From Terfezia claveryi (Eukaryota > Ascomycota > Pezizomycetes > Pezizales > Pezizaceae): DNA of 32,134 bases. Under the pieces are notes generated by a model. The model saw only the letters and a program-made list of their open reading frames with translations. It was not told the DNA's origin and ran no database searches. The position numbers and the translations under genes are program-made. Within the stretch, counting starts at the first letter, position 1. Every line of letters starts with the position of its first letter. The stretch is taken from assembly GCA_015179025.1 (NCBI GenBank), contig WHUX01000405.1, positions 1 through 32,134 of the forward strand, in the 5' to 3' direction. Positions 8,675 to 17,719 of this stretch are shown in pieces.

Positions 8675-9212
8675 GCTTCACCCTTCATTCCCCTCCACTT
8701 CCACTACTCGCTTCGGTCGCCCCTCCGGGTAACCGCTCTCGTTGTGGCTCACTCTGGGTGAATTCAGTTATGTTTTTAGTGTGCCATACTGAAACATAGC
8801 CGCTAGCAAGGGTATATTATTAGCGCTTACCCTGCATTAGCGCAATGCAGTCATCATGCATGCACATGCACGTCGGAGTCACATCCGTCGCACATGCGTC
8901 ATGCATGCAGGTAAGATTAGTACACCGCCCCCAAATTAGTATTGCTGACTGCATGACGCAATCATGTTTAATGAGTCACACCATTATGCATGAACGAGTC
9001 ACACTTTTAATTTAGATTTTTAGAAGAGGGTGGTCAGCCCACCCACACCACGGAAATAATCACAATTACCGTGAGTCACACTAGAGGTAGGAAAAGGTAT
9101 AAGTATCAAGCACTGAAGAGTCAATCTAGACGAAACCAACAGTGACCCACAAGTCAAGTTGTCTGCTTCGTGATACTCTTCAGGAATTCTAACAATTTTC
9201 TTCCTCCCCCCG
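8675..9212 (+). repeat. PLE pseudo-LTR, 3' copy of copy B
   Basis: A 538-bp repeat directly following the 80-nt intron and ending at the junction with the LINE fragment. Differences from the 5' copy are mostly single transitions. Confidence 0.92.
9103..9176 (+). ncRNA. type I hammerhead ribozyme (copy B, 3' pLTR)
   Basis: All core elements are present in order. Outer stem I GTATC/GATAC (9103-9107 with 9172-9176) and inner stem I AAGCA/TGCTT (9108-9112 with 9164-9168) are separated by a CGT bulge on the 3' side. Core CTGAAGA is 9113-9119. Stem II GTC/GAC (9120-9122, 9129-9131) has a 6-nt loop, followed by GAAA at 9132-9135. Stem III is CCAAC/GTTG with one bulged C, extended by TGAC/GTCA around loop CCACAA. 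The cleavage triplet is GTC at 9161-9163, so the cut is predicted after 9163. Hammerheads in PLE pseudo-LTRs are established knowledge; the long bulged stem III is longer than the minimal PLE forms. Confidence 0.88.
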
Positions 9213-10508
9213 AAATCTTCAACAGACCAAACGCAGTTAGGTTGCTAGAACCGATGAGGAGGCTGGAGTATCAAGCCTTAAGGAAGATCACCGGGGAGCA
9301 GCCATGAGAAGCTGAGCTGGATTGCGAACATAGAACCATTACAGGACAAGCTGGACGACATCTCAAGATCATGGGCAGCCAGAGCCCTCCGCACAGGCGA
9401 CAATGAAATCAGAAATTTCCTGGCAGCAGAGCCAGCCCCCAGCCACGCAACATGGCACAATGGTTCCAGCCCACACCTAGTCCGGGATAGTGCAATCACA
9501 GAAGCCTTCTTCAGAACTGCTGCCGGTAACCCAGATGAACTATCATATGCAACCGGGATGACACAGAGGTCTTTGCAATCAATCACGAGATCATCATGGA
9601 CCCATCCTCAGAGCAATCAAAAGTCCTAGGATATTGGGCTGGCTCGATAGGAGGTAATTTGGACGATGGGTGGCGGGTCTGCTTCACTGACGGTATAGGA
9701 CGGGAAGAGGGGGTGGCATCCGCAGTGCATACAATGGACCGCAGAGGCAATGAATCAGCCACGTACGGAGGCTATTAAGGTGACTTGGCTACTGTAGCGG
9801 AATGGCGAACTCCAAGCAACACTACTAGCACTCAAAACGGAGGACTCCGAGATGATCGCCATGCTATCTGACTCTCAGGCAGCCATCCAGTCCATCGTAA
9901 ACATGAGCAAGGGCGCACCCCCGAGGTCGGGGATCGAGGCGGGGATCATGTCAGCGCTGGTGGAGGCAGTAAGGAGGGACGTCAGAATTTCATGAGTGAG
10001 AAGCCATATCGGCATCGAAGGCAACGAAAAGGCGGACCGCCACGCAGCATTCGAATCCATATTAGGTCACATCAGAGGGGTGCCTCGCACAGTCACGGAG
10101 GGAGGGCTACGCGCATCCTCCAAAGCCATCCGGAAAAAAGCAAGGGTGAAAGATGGGTTCGGGCGGCGGGGGGATCAATGTGGAACAGGCAAGCGTTTTC
10201 TGCCTACACCTGGATGCGGACCGACCGAGGCCCCCAGAAGAGCTGGTTACACCACATCGGCAAAACGGAGACCCCGAGTGCGATTGCCGCCACCCATTGG
10301 AGAACGGCCGACATATCAAGAGGGCCCTCTCATTAGGCAACAAGAGCACCTGGGAGGAATTAGACAAACCGAAGTGGAGAAAAGAGGGGGAGGATATATG
10401 AGGCTACGGAGGCCTTCTTTGATCACGTCTACAGCCTGCTCAGGTAACGGCTGCGGTGGTGGTGGCGTTCTTATTATTGCTATACCCCGTCCCACGCTTT
10501 AGGGGGGG
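9213..10508 (+). mobile_element. LINE (Tad-like) fragment, decayed
   Basis: With frameshifts, the plus strand reads the end of a fungal LINE ORF2: reverse transcriptase tail (LLEPMRRLEYQALRKITG; then SWIANIEPLQDKLDDISRSW), RNase H (FTDGIG with a catalytic Asp around 9688; LSDSQAAIQS; IEGNEKADRHA) and a C-terminal KPKWRKE...YEATEAFF block ending in TAA near 10446. The Cys/His knuckle found in the two other LINE copies is deleted here, and a stop interrupts the RNase H frame at 9776. The reading begins right at the palindrome edge (9213), and no poly(A) or 3' stem-loop like that of the other copies follows, so both ends appear lost or this is a different subfamily. Confidence 0.82.
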
Positions 10509-11086
10509 ATACTGTGGTACCTAGTACCACATGCCTGCGTTGCAATACTTGCATTACGCAGATAATTTAGGCGGGCTTGGCAGGAACCATATTCATGGCC
10601 GTTGGGGTTGGGGGATACATGCTTCTCATACACATTCGCATCATCCTTACAGGGTGCACAGCAGATCTGTAGTAATATGCCTACTGGAGCGGATGGTAAA
10701 ACGCGAAGTGGACAATAGAACTAAGAGTACGATAATGCGACAGAGAACGATGCGAATTGAAGACTTGCTTGATTCAACGAAAAATACAGGTCCAGAGCGG
10801 TGTCTATATACATGGAAAATCAGGGTAAAAGACAAAGTGCAGGGATGTGTTATATTCGGCCAATCAGAAGCAAGAGAACACAGGGATCGCGGGTAGCAGT
10901 CCTGTGGCCACCGGGTGGCAACCAGAATTGACTCAACTCAACATATGCAAAATATTGCGTGTGTGCGGACGTAAGGAGCTTGCGTGTGCAATCGTAAGAT
11001 GCTTGCGTTCAGTTGAAAATTGTGGCTTCGGCGATATCGGTGATATTGGCGGAGATGGCTTCGCCGGTGGATAATCCGGGTAGCGG
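10509..11086. other. no recognisable gene
   Basis: Mixed sequence with short open frames. A small hairpin GTGGTAC-CTA-GTACCAC occurs at about 10514-10530. Nothing else is identified. Confidence 0.5.
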
Positions 11087-12080
11087 GTGTGCCGGATGTG
11101 CGTTTTAACAGAGATTCTAGAAGAAATAATAGGAGGGCACATTGGGATGGCAGTGATTTTCGGACAGCTCGAAGAATTTGCTAACGAGCGGGAAAAACTA
11201 AGGGAAGTGGTAGACAGTTTGAATGAGGATGTTGAGGAGATGAAAGGAAAAGAGGTACTACTCAAGGAACAGCTACGGATCTCGGAAGACACAGTTTTTT
11301 AAAATGTACCTTACGCAGGAGACCTCACGGAGGGATGAAAAAACAGAGGAGGTACCAACTATGAAGACAGAGCTAACGAAGTTTGACCACTTCTTAGCTG
11401 ATTTTGCTGGATGTTCAGTGGGAAGACCAGTTGACACACTTCTAGCAGCGGCTTGGAAGAAGGTAGAGAAGATGAGCCGAAGTGCTGAGCGTCAACAGAT
11501 AAAGGAGTTGGAGGAGTATGTTGAGTATTATAAGGGTTTGTGTAAGAATGCTTTTGCAGAGAGCTGACAGCTGAGAGACGAAATAACTCAGTTGAAGCTA
11601 CAGATAGAGATGCAGGCGGAAGTGAAGGCGGAAGTAGATATGAAGATGGAAACAAAGGCGGAGTTGATAGATAAGGGAGTACAAGCGTCAGTGGAGATAT
11701 AGGACGCTTCGACCCAGTCAAGTATAGTTGGGATAGGAGAGAAGAAGGAGTAGACACAGAAAAAGGAGAGAAAGGAGAAAAGGGAAGAGAAAGGGAAAGG
11801 AAATTGAGGGCCAAGGACAGTTCGTCAGCAGGTGACACACCGCCAGCCAAAAACAAGATTTTGGAGGATGAGGAGATGGTCGACATGGGAAGGTTCTCAC
11901 CGTATGAGGACCTTTCGGACTATGAGAAGGAGGGGGTAGCGGAGGTAGTGAAGGGCGAGGCCCCTATGGTACCTCCTGTCACCAAAAAAACAGCCCGTTG
12001 TACATCAAACGGGACCCAATGCAACAAAACCACAGGTTGCCAAATACAAAATGCCTGCAAGGTTGGGGAAGAATATATGT
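11087..12080 (+). pseudogene. decayed coiled-coil, Lys/Glu-rich frame (possible LINE ORF1)
   Basis: Three consecutive plus-strand frames join across single frameshifts. First comes a heptad-like coiled coil (FANEREKLREVVDSLNEDV). Next is a block with KFDHFLADFAGC and further helices with an in-frame TGA at about 11565. Then a Lys/Glu/Gly-rich stretch (near 11730-11800) leads to PPAKNKILEDEEMVDMGRFS. The T run at 11295-11300 marks one shift. The organisation (coiled coil then charged linker) is like ORF1/Gag-like proteins of fungal LINEs, but I see no RRM or zinc knuckle and cannot prove it. The 3' side is cut by the TIR element at 12079. Confidence 0.4.
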
Positions 12081-13067
12081 TCCGGGCCAGCCGCGAGAAA
12101 ATTAAACTCGCGGAGGGCCCGGGCCACTCGGGAGACTACGGAATGGCCGGGCCCCCGCGAGTATGAGAAAATTGAGGTCCACGGTATATTGATAATTTCG
12201 ATGATATGAGTGTTGCACGCAGCAAATGTTCAACATACACTGCATACAAAACAACCACCACCATCCACATTGGATACAAAACAATGACCGCGACAAATAA
12301 ACAAACGAGTGAATTATCACCACACCAGCAAACAAACCAAAAAAAAATATAGAATGCGACAGGTAACAAATAAAAAATAAAGTAAATAACCAGAGATGTA
12401 ATGCGATGGCAGGAAAAAAAAAAAAAAACAGCCCAATCATTGAGCTTGTAGTTATTAGACAAACACTCGTTAGAGAGTATCAATTATCCGGCTGTTTTGT
12501 TTTGTTTTTTTTGTCGTCACATTATATTTTAGGTTATCATTTTATTTTTATTTTTTAGCTGTCGCATTGTATGCTTTTTTTTGGTTGATATTTTTTGGTT
12601 TGTTTGCTCGTGGGTGATAATTTCACTCGTTTGTTTATTCGTCGATCATTCTTTCATATGCAATGTGGACGGTCATGATATACCTATTGATCAATAGGTC
12701 GGTTTTGCCCACTGATGAACATTGGTTCAGCCTGAAATTAAATGTAAATAAAAAGGCAAATTTCCAACCCGCCACTGTTCCTGTTGGAACAGAGAATGTA
12801 CTACCCGATGTCATCCTACAAATCTGGTTCCAGTTCGTCCTCATCAGAAACCGAAGGAAGAGACAATACATGTTGCCGGCCTTCTGCTTAATGTCCAAGC
12901 TCATTTCCTACTTTACTCCCACTTTATATTGCATTGCGTGCTTTATTCCACATTATATCTACTATATATCAATTTTACTTACTTGGGTAATTATGAGCTC
13001 CCATGTTCTCCCGAGCGGCCCAGGCCAGCCGCGAGACAACAAACCGTTCTCGTGGCTGGCCCAAAAC
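12079..13067. mobile_element. about 1-kb TIR element without coding capacity
   Basis: Both ends carry long imperfect terminal inverted repeats (~55 bp): left TGTTCCGGGCCAGCC from 12079, right reading inward TGTTTTGGGCCAGCC from 13067, each followed by CGAGAA, CTCGCGG, GGGCC and CTCGGGAGA blocks. Each terminal repeat itself folds (CCGCGAG with CTCGCGG). No transposase motif is seen inside, so it would be a non-autonomous DNA element. No target-site duplication could be found, so exact ends and superfamily are open. Confidence 0.65.
12291..12644. repeat. foldback: ~145-bp inverted arms around 56-nt loop
   Basis: The left arm (from CGACAAATAAACAAACGAGT at 12291 to about 12433) is the imperfect complement of the right arm (about 12490 to 12644, ending ACTCGTTTGTTTATTCGTCG). 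The similarity extends weakly outward to about 12250 and 12670. It lies inside the TIR element and is rich in A and T runs. Open frames over it are repeats of hydrophobic Phe/Leu codons caused by the T runs. Confidence 0.8.
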
Positions 13068-14094
13068 AGTTTTTGTTTGCAATAGAGAGGTTTTGCAACC
13101 CTAAAGAATAACTTGTAAGCACAGCAACGTGATTAACTAATCCAAGTACTGTTTGTGCTTAAGGATGGCCGGGATTGAAAGATATTCTCTGACTATCGAT
13201 AGTCAAGATTATCTCTCACCTATGACTATCTTTCACAACAAACTTGTGAACAGGGTTACAGTCCCACTTGAGCAGGCAGATACCACGTATGTTGGCACTA
13301 TATGCAACAACATATGTAGCTGGTAGAGCAACATGCACACCTGGCATATACTAAGCTTCTTTCCAAAGGCGGCAGATTTATATTTAGTCAGTCAGCTGAT
13401 GAACGTGCATAGGCATTTATTGATGTAGATTGGTCTTCATGCAAAATCAAAGAAGAATTGGATGTTGAGGTTGCTTTAAGTAATGCTTGGTTGCAAGGAA
13501 ATAATATGTACTCCTGAACCAATTTGTATCCCGTTTCTTTTTCTTTATTTTTTTCTTTAACTTCTTCCTATTTTTTTGACTTATGTTCTTTCGCTAAGGC
13601 TCACCTTTGAACGCGAATGATATTCATATCCAACTGTAGTCTGGTTGCATGACCCACAGAGGAGGATCGTGTAACCAGACTAATCCAACTGCTCCCCAGA
13701 ACATAACTGATGTACACAAGGTTGCGAATACATGAACTCCTGACATATATCAAGGTTGCAAATGTTAGAGGCAGTAGAGATATTCAACCTGCAATTAGTA
13801 CCTGCGATATATCATGTGATAGGGAGATTACCAAGATAGGACTAGCTTATTCACAAAAAGGGTAGACTGGGAGATACCGGAAAAGGTATGGGCCAAAAAA
13901 GAACTATCTCGAAAAGGCAACCATCCAAAAATACCGAAAGAAGTCAAAAATTCTGAATACCCATTGCATGCTGCAGTGGGAGACTTTCCCGCATAGTCAC
14001 GTACTAGCCTGGCTATCTGAAGCTTAGATATGGCAGAGCGGACGGGATGCCTCGTTTTCTTCAGTCTATGGTCGTAGATGTCAAAATATAAGGG
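13068..14094. other. no recognisable gene
   Basis: AT-rich spacer between the TIR element and a LINE. A 14-bp perfect palindrome GACTATCGATAGTC occurs at about 13189-13202. Short frames around 13400 do not match anything I know. Confidence 0.45.
13638..13681. repeat. AGTCTGGTT ... AACCAGACT inverted pair
   Basis: Nine-base arms AGTCTGGTT (13638-13646) and AACCAGACT (13673-13681) enclose 26 nt. The same motif recurs elsewhere in the window (see 20752, 21052, 28056, 28853, 29296). Confidence 0.6.
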
Positions 14095-14131
14095 TTGATC
14101 TATTATTATTTTTTTTTTTAAATACTTGTTA

Positions 14132-14166
14132 CTCCTATGCGGCCCCGTTAGGGGGGCCATGAGGAG
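14132..14166 (-). other. conserved 3'-end stem-loop of LINE copy 2
   Basis: On the minus strand, CTCCT pairs with AGGAG and GGCCCC pairs with GGGGCC around loop CCTAAC, some 12 nt before the poly(A). LINE copy 3 has the equivalent structure with a compensating base change. Such 3' hairpins are often the recognition site of LINE reverse transcriptases (established for several LINE groups); a role here is inferred. Confidence 0.65.
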
Positions 14167-14467
14167 CCACCCAGAAGCCCGGTGGGTTCAAGGTAAAGGC
14201 AAGTTAGTCTGCCAGAACCACGCGAAGATAAATACAAATGTTGAAGGAATATGACTGTCATTAACGGACGAGCCGATGACCCGTGGGCCTGACTGAGCCT
14301 CCCCTTCTGTAAAATGGAACTGTGAATTACCTAAAACAAATGAACTGAAAATGAACTAGTAGGAGAACATGAACTTAATAAGTGAAGGAGACTCGTGAAA
14401 ACTGATCAACTGGTAGGAAGAATAGTGAATGAGCTAATATATACCGACCCGTGGAAAGTAAACTATA

Positions 14468-15690
14468 CTAGGTCAGCTGGTGATATAAGAACTTGGAGAA
14501 GGCTTCCGTAGCCTCATATACCTCCTCTTCCTCCTTTCTCCATTCCGGCTTGTCGAGCTCTTCCCAACGGCGTTTTTCTCCTAGTAGGTCTCTCCGGGGA
14601 CGGTCAAAGCGTGGGCAATTGAAAAGGATGTGTACTCCTGTCTCCGATGGATGACCGCAAACGCACTCTGCTGAATCTGCTTTGCCGATGTGATAGAGCC
14701 AGCTTTTCTGGGGACCTCTGTTTGTACGTAGCCAGGTGTAGGCTGATAGGGCGTGCCGGTCCCACTCCACTCTCGTGACCCCGTAACCTACCTTCGTTCT
14801 CGCCACCTTCCGTACCGCCTTGGACACCGCTCGTAGCCCCCCTACTGTTGCTGTGCGAGCTTTTCCTGAAAAGGTGCCCAGGCGGGACTGGAAATTGGCC
14901 GTCCGATCCACCTTCTCATTTCCGTCGATGCCTAGATGACCTCTGATCCATGAGATCTTAAGGTCCCTGTGTGGGTTGCTGGCTAGCAGTGTCTTAATGC
15001 TTTTTTCTATGCCAGACCTGGGAGGAGACCCTAAGCTCAAGTTACGGACCGCTTGGACTGCTGCTTAAGAGTCCGATAATATAGCGAGCATGTCTGAGTC
15101 CTCTTTCTGTAAAGCCAGCAGCATGGCGTATAGCTCGCCATCTGCGACGGTGGCCTGATTTCCTAAGAAGCCCCCATAATCCTCCGAGTGCCCCCCTTTC
15201 CGGTCCTCGCTATGAACTCCACTGGCGACCTCCCCTCCCCGTCCTGTGCCGTCCGTGTAACAGACTCTCCAACCTTCCTCCAGGATAGTTCCAATCTTTG
15301 CTGCCCAAACACCTAGAAGCTTGGATTGTTCAGAAAGTGGGTCAAGGATTTCCTCATAAATTATCGGGAAAGGTACTGTATCCTCCCTATCCCCCCAAGA
15401 GATCTCCTCTGAGTCCACTCCGATCCTGAAAAACGCTTCCGAAATGGGGGTTCTTGCTTGGTGTAGGTCGTTGCTATGGAGCCAAGAGGTATCCGTTTCG
15501 ATGTAGGACCTTACCTGGATATCGCCTGTCCTAATTGCTCTAGCTGCCCATGAACGTTGTATATCGTCCAGTTTGTCCTGGAGAGGCTCTACATTGGCGA
15601 TGAGTCCTAGGACCTATGGCTGCTACCGTGGTATCCTCCGGTAATTTTCCGCAGAACTTGGTACTCGAGTCGTAGCATGGGTTCCAGGAG
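14468..15690 (-). pseudogene. LINE ORF2 C-terminus: RT tail, RNase H, CCHC knuckle
   Basis: From the 5' end: reverse transcriptase tail (LLEPMLRLEYQVLRKITGG; NVEPLQDKLDDIQRSWAARA), a frameshift/stop near 15610, then RNase H with all four acidic positions visible: YTDGTG, ADGELYAMLLAL, AILSDS and GNEKVDRTA. A C-terminal knuckle follows, C-x-C-x8-H-x4-C (CVCGHPSETGVH...NC), and a stop at 14468. TAA at 15066-15064 replaces a Gln codon (CAA in the other copies), splitting the RNase H. This is a C to T change in a CpA context. Confidence 0.88.
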
Positions 15691-15716
15691 CTGTTGCGAG
15701 CCATTTGATCTATTAT

Positions 15717-16311
15717 AACCTGACTGAAAAGTACTACCAGAGCTACCTAGTGTTGTGGTCATTTCCACAAAGTTGAGCGAACCAGATGTCGCCCTTTACA
15801 TTTAACCAACTACTATACTTCTACAATACAATCCCAAACTTTGACCTTAGTTGGTTGCATATTAGGCTCGAAATGTCGAAATCCGCATAAATAACTGTGA
15901 GAGGATGATTATAACAGCTTCCTTGAGGTTATTTATCCTACAAGTGTTTTGTCTCGACTTGATCTGCTCTACCTGGTTGCCAAGCCCACTATGCACACAC
16001 ATGCTACATAGCTTCCTCCTGTTATAGATAGCAATGTTAGCAATGATGGCTAGATGAATGGCCAACAAAAAACCACTTCACCTGAGATATGTACGTAATA
16101 TATGTGTGTGTGGTTGTGTGACTGTATGTGAGTATCACGTGTGTACAAGTAATGTATACAAATATGTGTACATGAAAGTATGTGCGAACATATATGTGTG
16201 AATATGTCACGGCACTAACGAACATACATAGTTACCCTGAAGCGGGCAATGACCAGTAGAACATTCTAGCAGGTTGAATAGCAAGCGTACTACGACTGGC
16301 AAGCGATAGAG
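15717..16311. other. spacer with TG-rich low-complexity tract
   Basis: No gene is recognised. From about 16095 to 16205 there is an irregular TG/TATG-rich tract (for example TATGTGTGTGTGG). Around 16280-16300 the motif GGCAAGCG occurs twice, similar to the tandem repeat at 16956-17190. Confidence 0.5.
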
Positions 16312-16962
16312 TTATGGGAGATCAAATAGCACAATGCTACAACAAACATCATATATTTGTAGTTGTGATATGGCCAAACCTGATAATAAAGGGCTATGTA
16401 CAAAGCTGTTCTGTCCTGCTCGGGAATTCAAAAGTGAAATTCCTCCGGAGGACAGATCATGGGTCGTCCTCCCGGGGAATGCGATAACCAAATGTAGTAA
16501 TGAAATATCACCATGATCCTCAACGTCCTCTTCCAAGTCCGCTTCCAAGTCCGATTGTGACTTTGCATCTTGGTCGATACAAGCGTTCAAGCAGCTATGA
16601 GATGGATGACAGCGGCTGCTACAATGCAAAGCGGATTTAACACAGCTGCATTGTTGGGTTTGACATTTCCCCTTGCACTTGCAGGAATTCTATCATAAAT
16701 GTAAGTCTTGGTAGAAAATTAATATAGAATGTGGAAGACATACTTTAGGATATAAACTAATTGTATTACGGCGAGCAGCTTCACGAAGTGTGATATATTG
16801 CTGCGCAATATCAGGCCATGCACACTCAGAAGTAGGGATATTAAGACCTTTTAGAATTCGGATATTAGGTGCATCTAATGAGTCTGGAGTGCGTAATAGC
16901 TCACGAGTTGGATAGTGTCGATCCAATAAGCAGCTGGGCGGGTGCCATACTGAGAGTGGCAA
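16312..16962 (-). pseudogene. C-terminal part of a CXC-domain protein, two exons
   Basis: Exon 1 (16962-16744) ends in ITLREAARRNTISLYPK, followed by donor GTATGT (16743-16738). A 54-nt intron ends in AG at 16691-16690, and exon 2 (16689-16312) continues in frame with NSCKCKGKCQTQQCSCVKSA, then LHCSSRCHPSHSCLNAC. The cysteine spacing C-x-C-x3-C-x4-C-x-C-x7-C-x3-CH-x4-C is that of CXC (tesmin/TSO1-like) clusters seen at the C-terminus of many fungal integrase/transposase-like proteins. An acidic linker (LEADLEEDVEDHGD) and unremarkable tail follow. The upstream part, including any catalytic domain and ATG, is missing where the tandem repeat begins, so it is a truncated gene. Confidence 0.6.
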
Positions 16963-17190
16963 GCCTACGTGTACGTATGTTCAGCTACCGTAACTGGCAA
17001 GCATACATTCATTGAGTGGCGAGCATACTTTAACTTGCCAGCATACGTATCTTGTGGCGAGCCTACGTTAACTGGCAAGCATACATATCACGTGGCAAGC
17101 CTACCTTAACTGGCCAGAGTGCTTAACTGGCCTGTATACGCATATCCACCGGTGAGTCTACCTTAACTGGCCAACCATACTTGTAATAGG
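16956..17190. repeat. degenerate ~38-bp tandem repeat
   Basis: Units alternate GTGGCRAGCCTAC and TTAACTGGCAAGCATAC. GTGGC starts at 16956, 17016, 17054 and 17092, giving a 38-bp spacing in the best part, and the last units are more diverged. No reading frame is conserved across it. It borders the truncated CXC gene. Confidence 0.75.
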
Positions 17191-17348
17191 ACAATTCCCG
17201 GGCAGGACAGAACAAAGCTATTACAAAATCACAGCCTGAATCCTATCAATTGTGTTAAGTATAGCGTATCTAATAACTCTAACCAGCTACTGACCTTATG
17301 GGCTTAGAGAATGATATTTCAGATTTTTTTTTTTAAAAATACTTGATA

Positions 17349-17383
17349 CTCCTATGCAGCCCCGTTGGGGGGGCTATGAGGAG
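17349..17383 (-). other. conserved 3'-end stem-loop of LINE copy 3
   Basis: CTCCT/AGGAG and AGCCCC/GGGGCT around CCCAAC. Compared with copy 2 the outer pair of the inner helix changes from G-C to A-T, keeping the pairing. Confidence 0.65.
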
Positions 17384-17719
17384 CCACACGGAAACCCGGT
17401 GGATTCAAGGGAGAGGCAAGTTAATCTGCCAGACCCACGCAAACTAAGTACATAAACAGAGACGAGACCACATGCTGTCATTAACGGACTAGCCGATGAC
17501 CCGAGGGCCTGACTGAGCCTTGACCCCTAAACTGACGAACTGAAGGGCTCGCGGAAAGGAGATGAACTAAAGCAGACTGACTTGTGGACTGAAACAAAGA
17601 GGACTCGTAAATAATACCCAAAGTGACTGGAAAGCCTGACTGAACTTCGCTACCTGAACTAATCACCTGAAACAACAAAGGGAATTCGTGACAACTGGAA
17701 CTGAACACCACATTCCCTA

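Larger units (their letters stand above)
2608..9212. repeat. 6.6-kb palindrome of two head-to-head PLE copies
   Basis: The left arm (2608-5863, 3256 bp) is the reverse complement of the right arm (5958-9212, 3255 bp) with scattered, mostly transition, differences and a few single-base indels. A 94-nt asymmetric loop (5864-5957) separates them. Both arms run from the element's upstream end at the centre to its C-rich 3' end at the outside (CCCCCG at 9207-9212; CGGGGG at 2608-2613). No target-site duplication is visible: the left neighbour is a hAT fragment and the right neighbour is a LINE. Arm ends, pseudo-LTRs, ribozymes, introns and reading frames are listed separately. Confidence 0.95.
5866..9212 (+). 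mobile_element. Penelope-like retroelement, copy B (right arm)
   Basis: Order on the plus strand: 5' pseudo-LTR (5866-6404), reverse transcriptase frame to 8559, inverted-repeat half and intron (8580-8674), 3' pseudo-LTR (8675-9212). The distance between equivalent hammerhead cleavage sites in the two pseudo-LTRs (after 6354 and after 9163) is 2809 nt, the monomer length if the element is transcribed as tandem units. Only one nonsense codon interrupts the enzyme frame, so this is the better-preserved copy. Confidence 0.85.
14107..15704 (-). mobile_element. 5'-truncated LINE (Tad-like), copy 2
   Basis: A target-primed insertion on the minus strand. It ends in a short poly(A) (T run at 14107-14119) and is flanked by a 12-bp target-site duplication TTGATCTATTAT (14095-14106 and 15705-15716). 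It contains the last part of ORF2 and a 3' UTR with a conserved stem-loop. The 5' truncation lies in the reverse transcriptase thumb, as is usual for LINE copies. Confidence 0.9.

Noticed and set aside
8559..8800. GIY-YIG endonuclease after the PLE reverse transcriptase
   Set aside because: The reading after the thumb ends at 8559 without GIY, YIG or the following Arg/Glu motifs; the next open frame (8617-8799) lies over the intron and pseudo-LTR start.
9992..10502. Three overlapping plus-strand frames of 82-168 codons
   Set aside because: All are pieces of one frameshifted LINE RNase H/C-terminus; counting them as genes would be wrong.
12102..12483. Phe-rich hydrophobic open frames resembling membrane proteins
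   Set aside because: They come from poly(T)/poly(A) runs in the foldback arms of the TIR element.
13340..13520. Possible Ty1/copia RNase H remnant
   Set aside because: A few residues (DVDWSSCK) vaguely suggest it, but neither the spacing nor the neighbouring motifs fit.
16956..17190. CRISPR-like array
   Set aside because: Units are degenerate, contiguous and without unique spacers of constant length, and the genome is eukaryotic.
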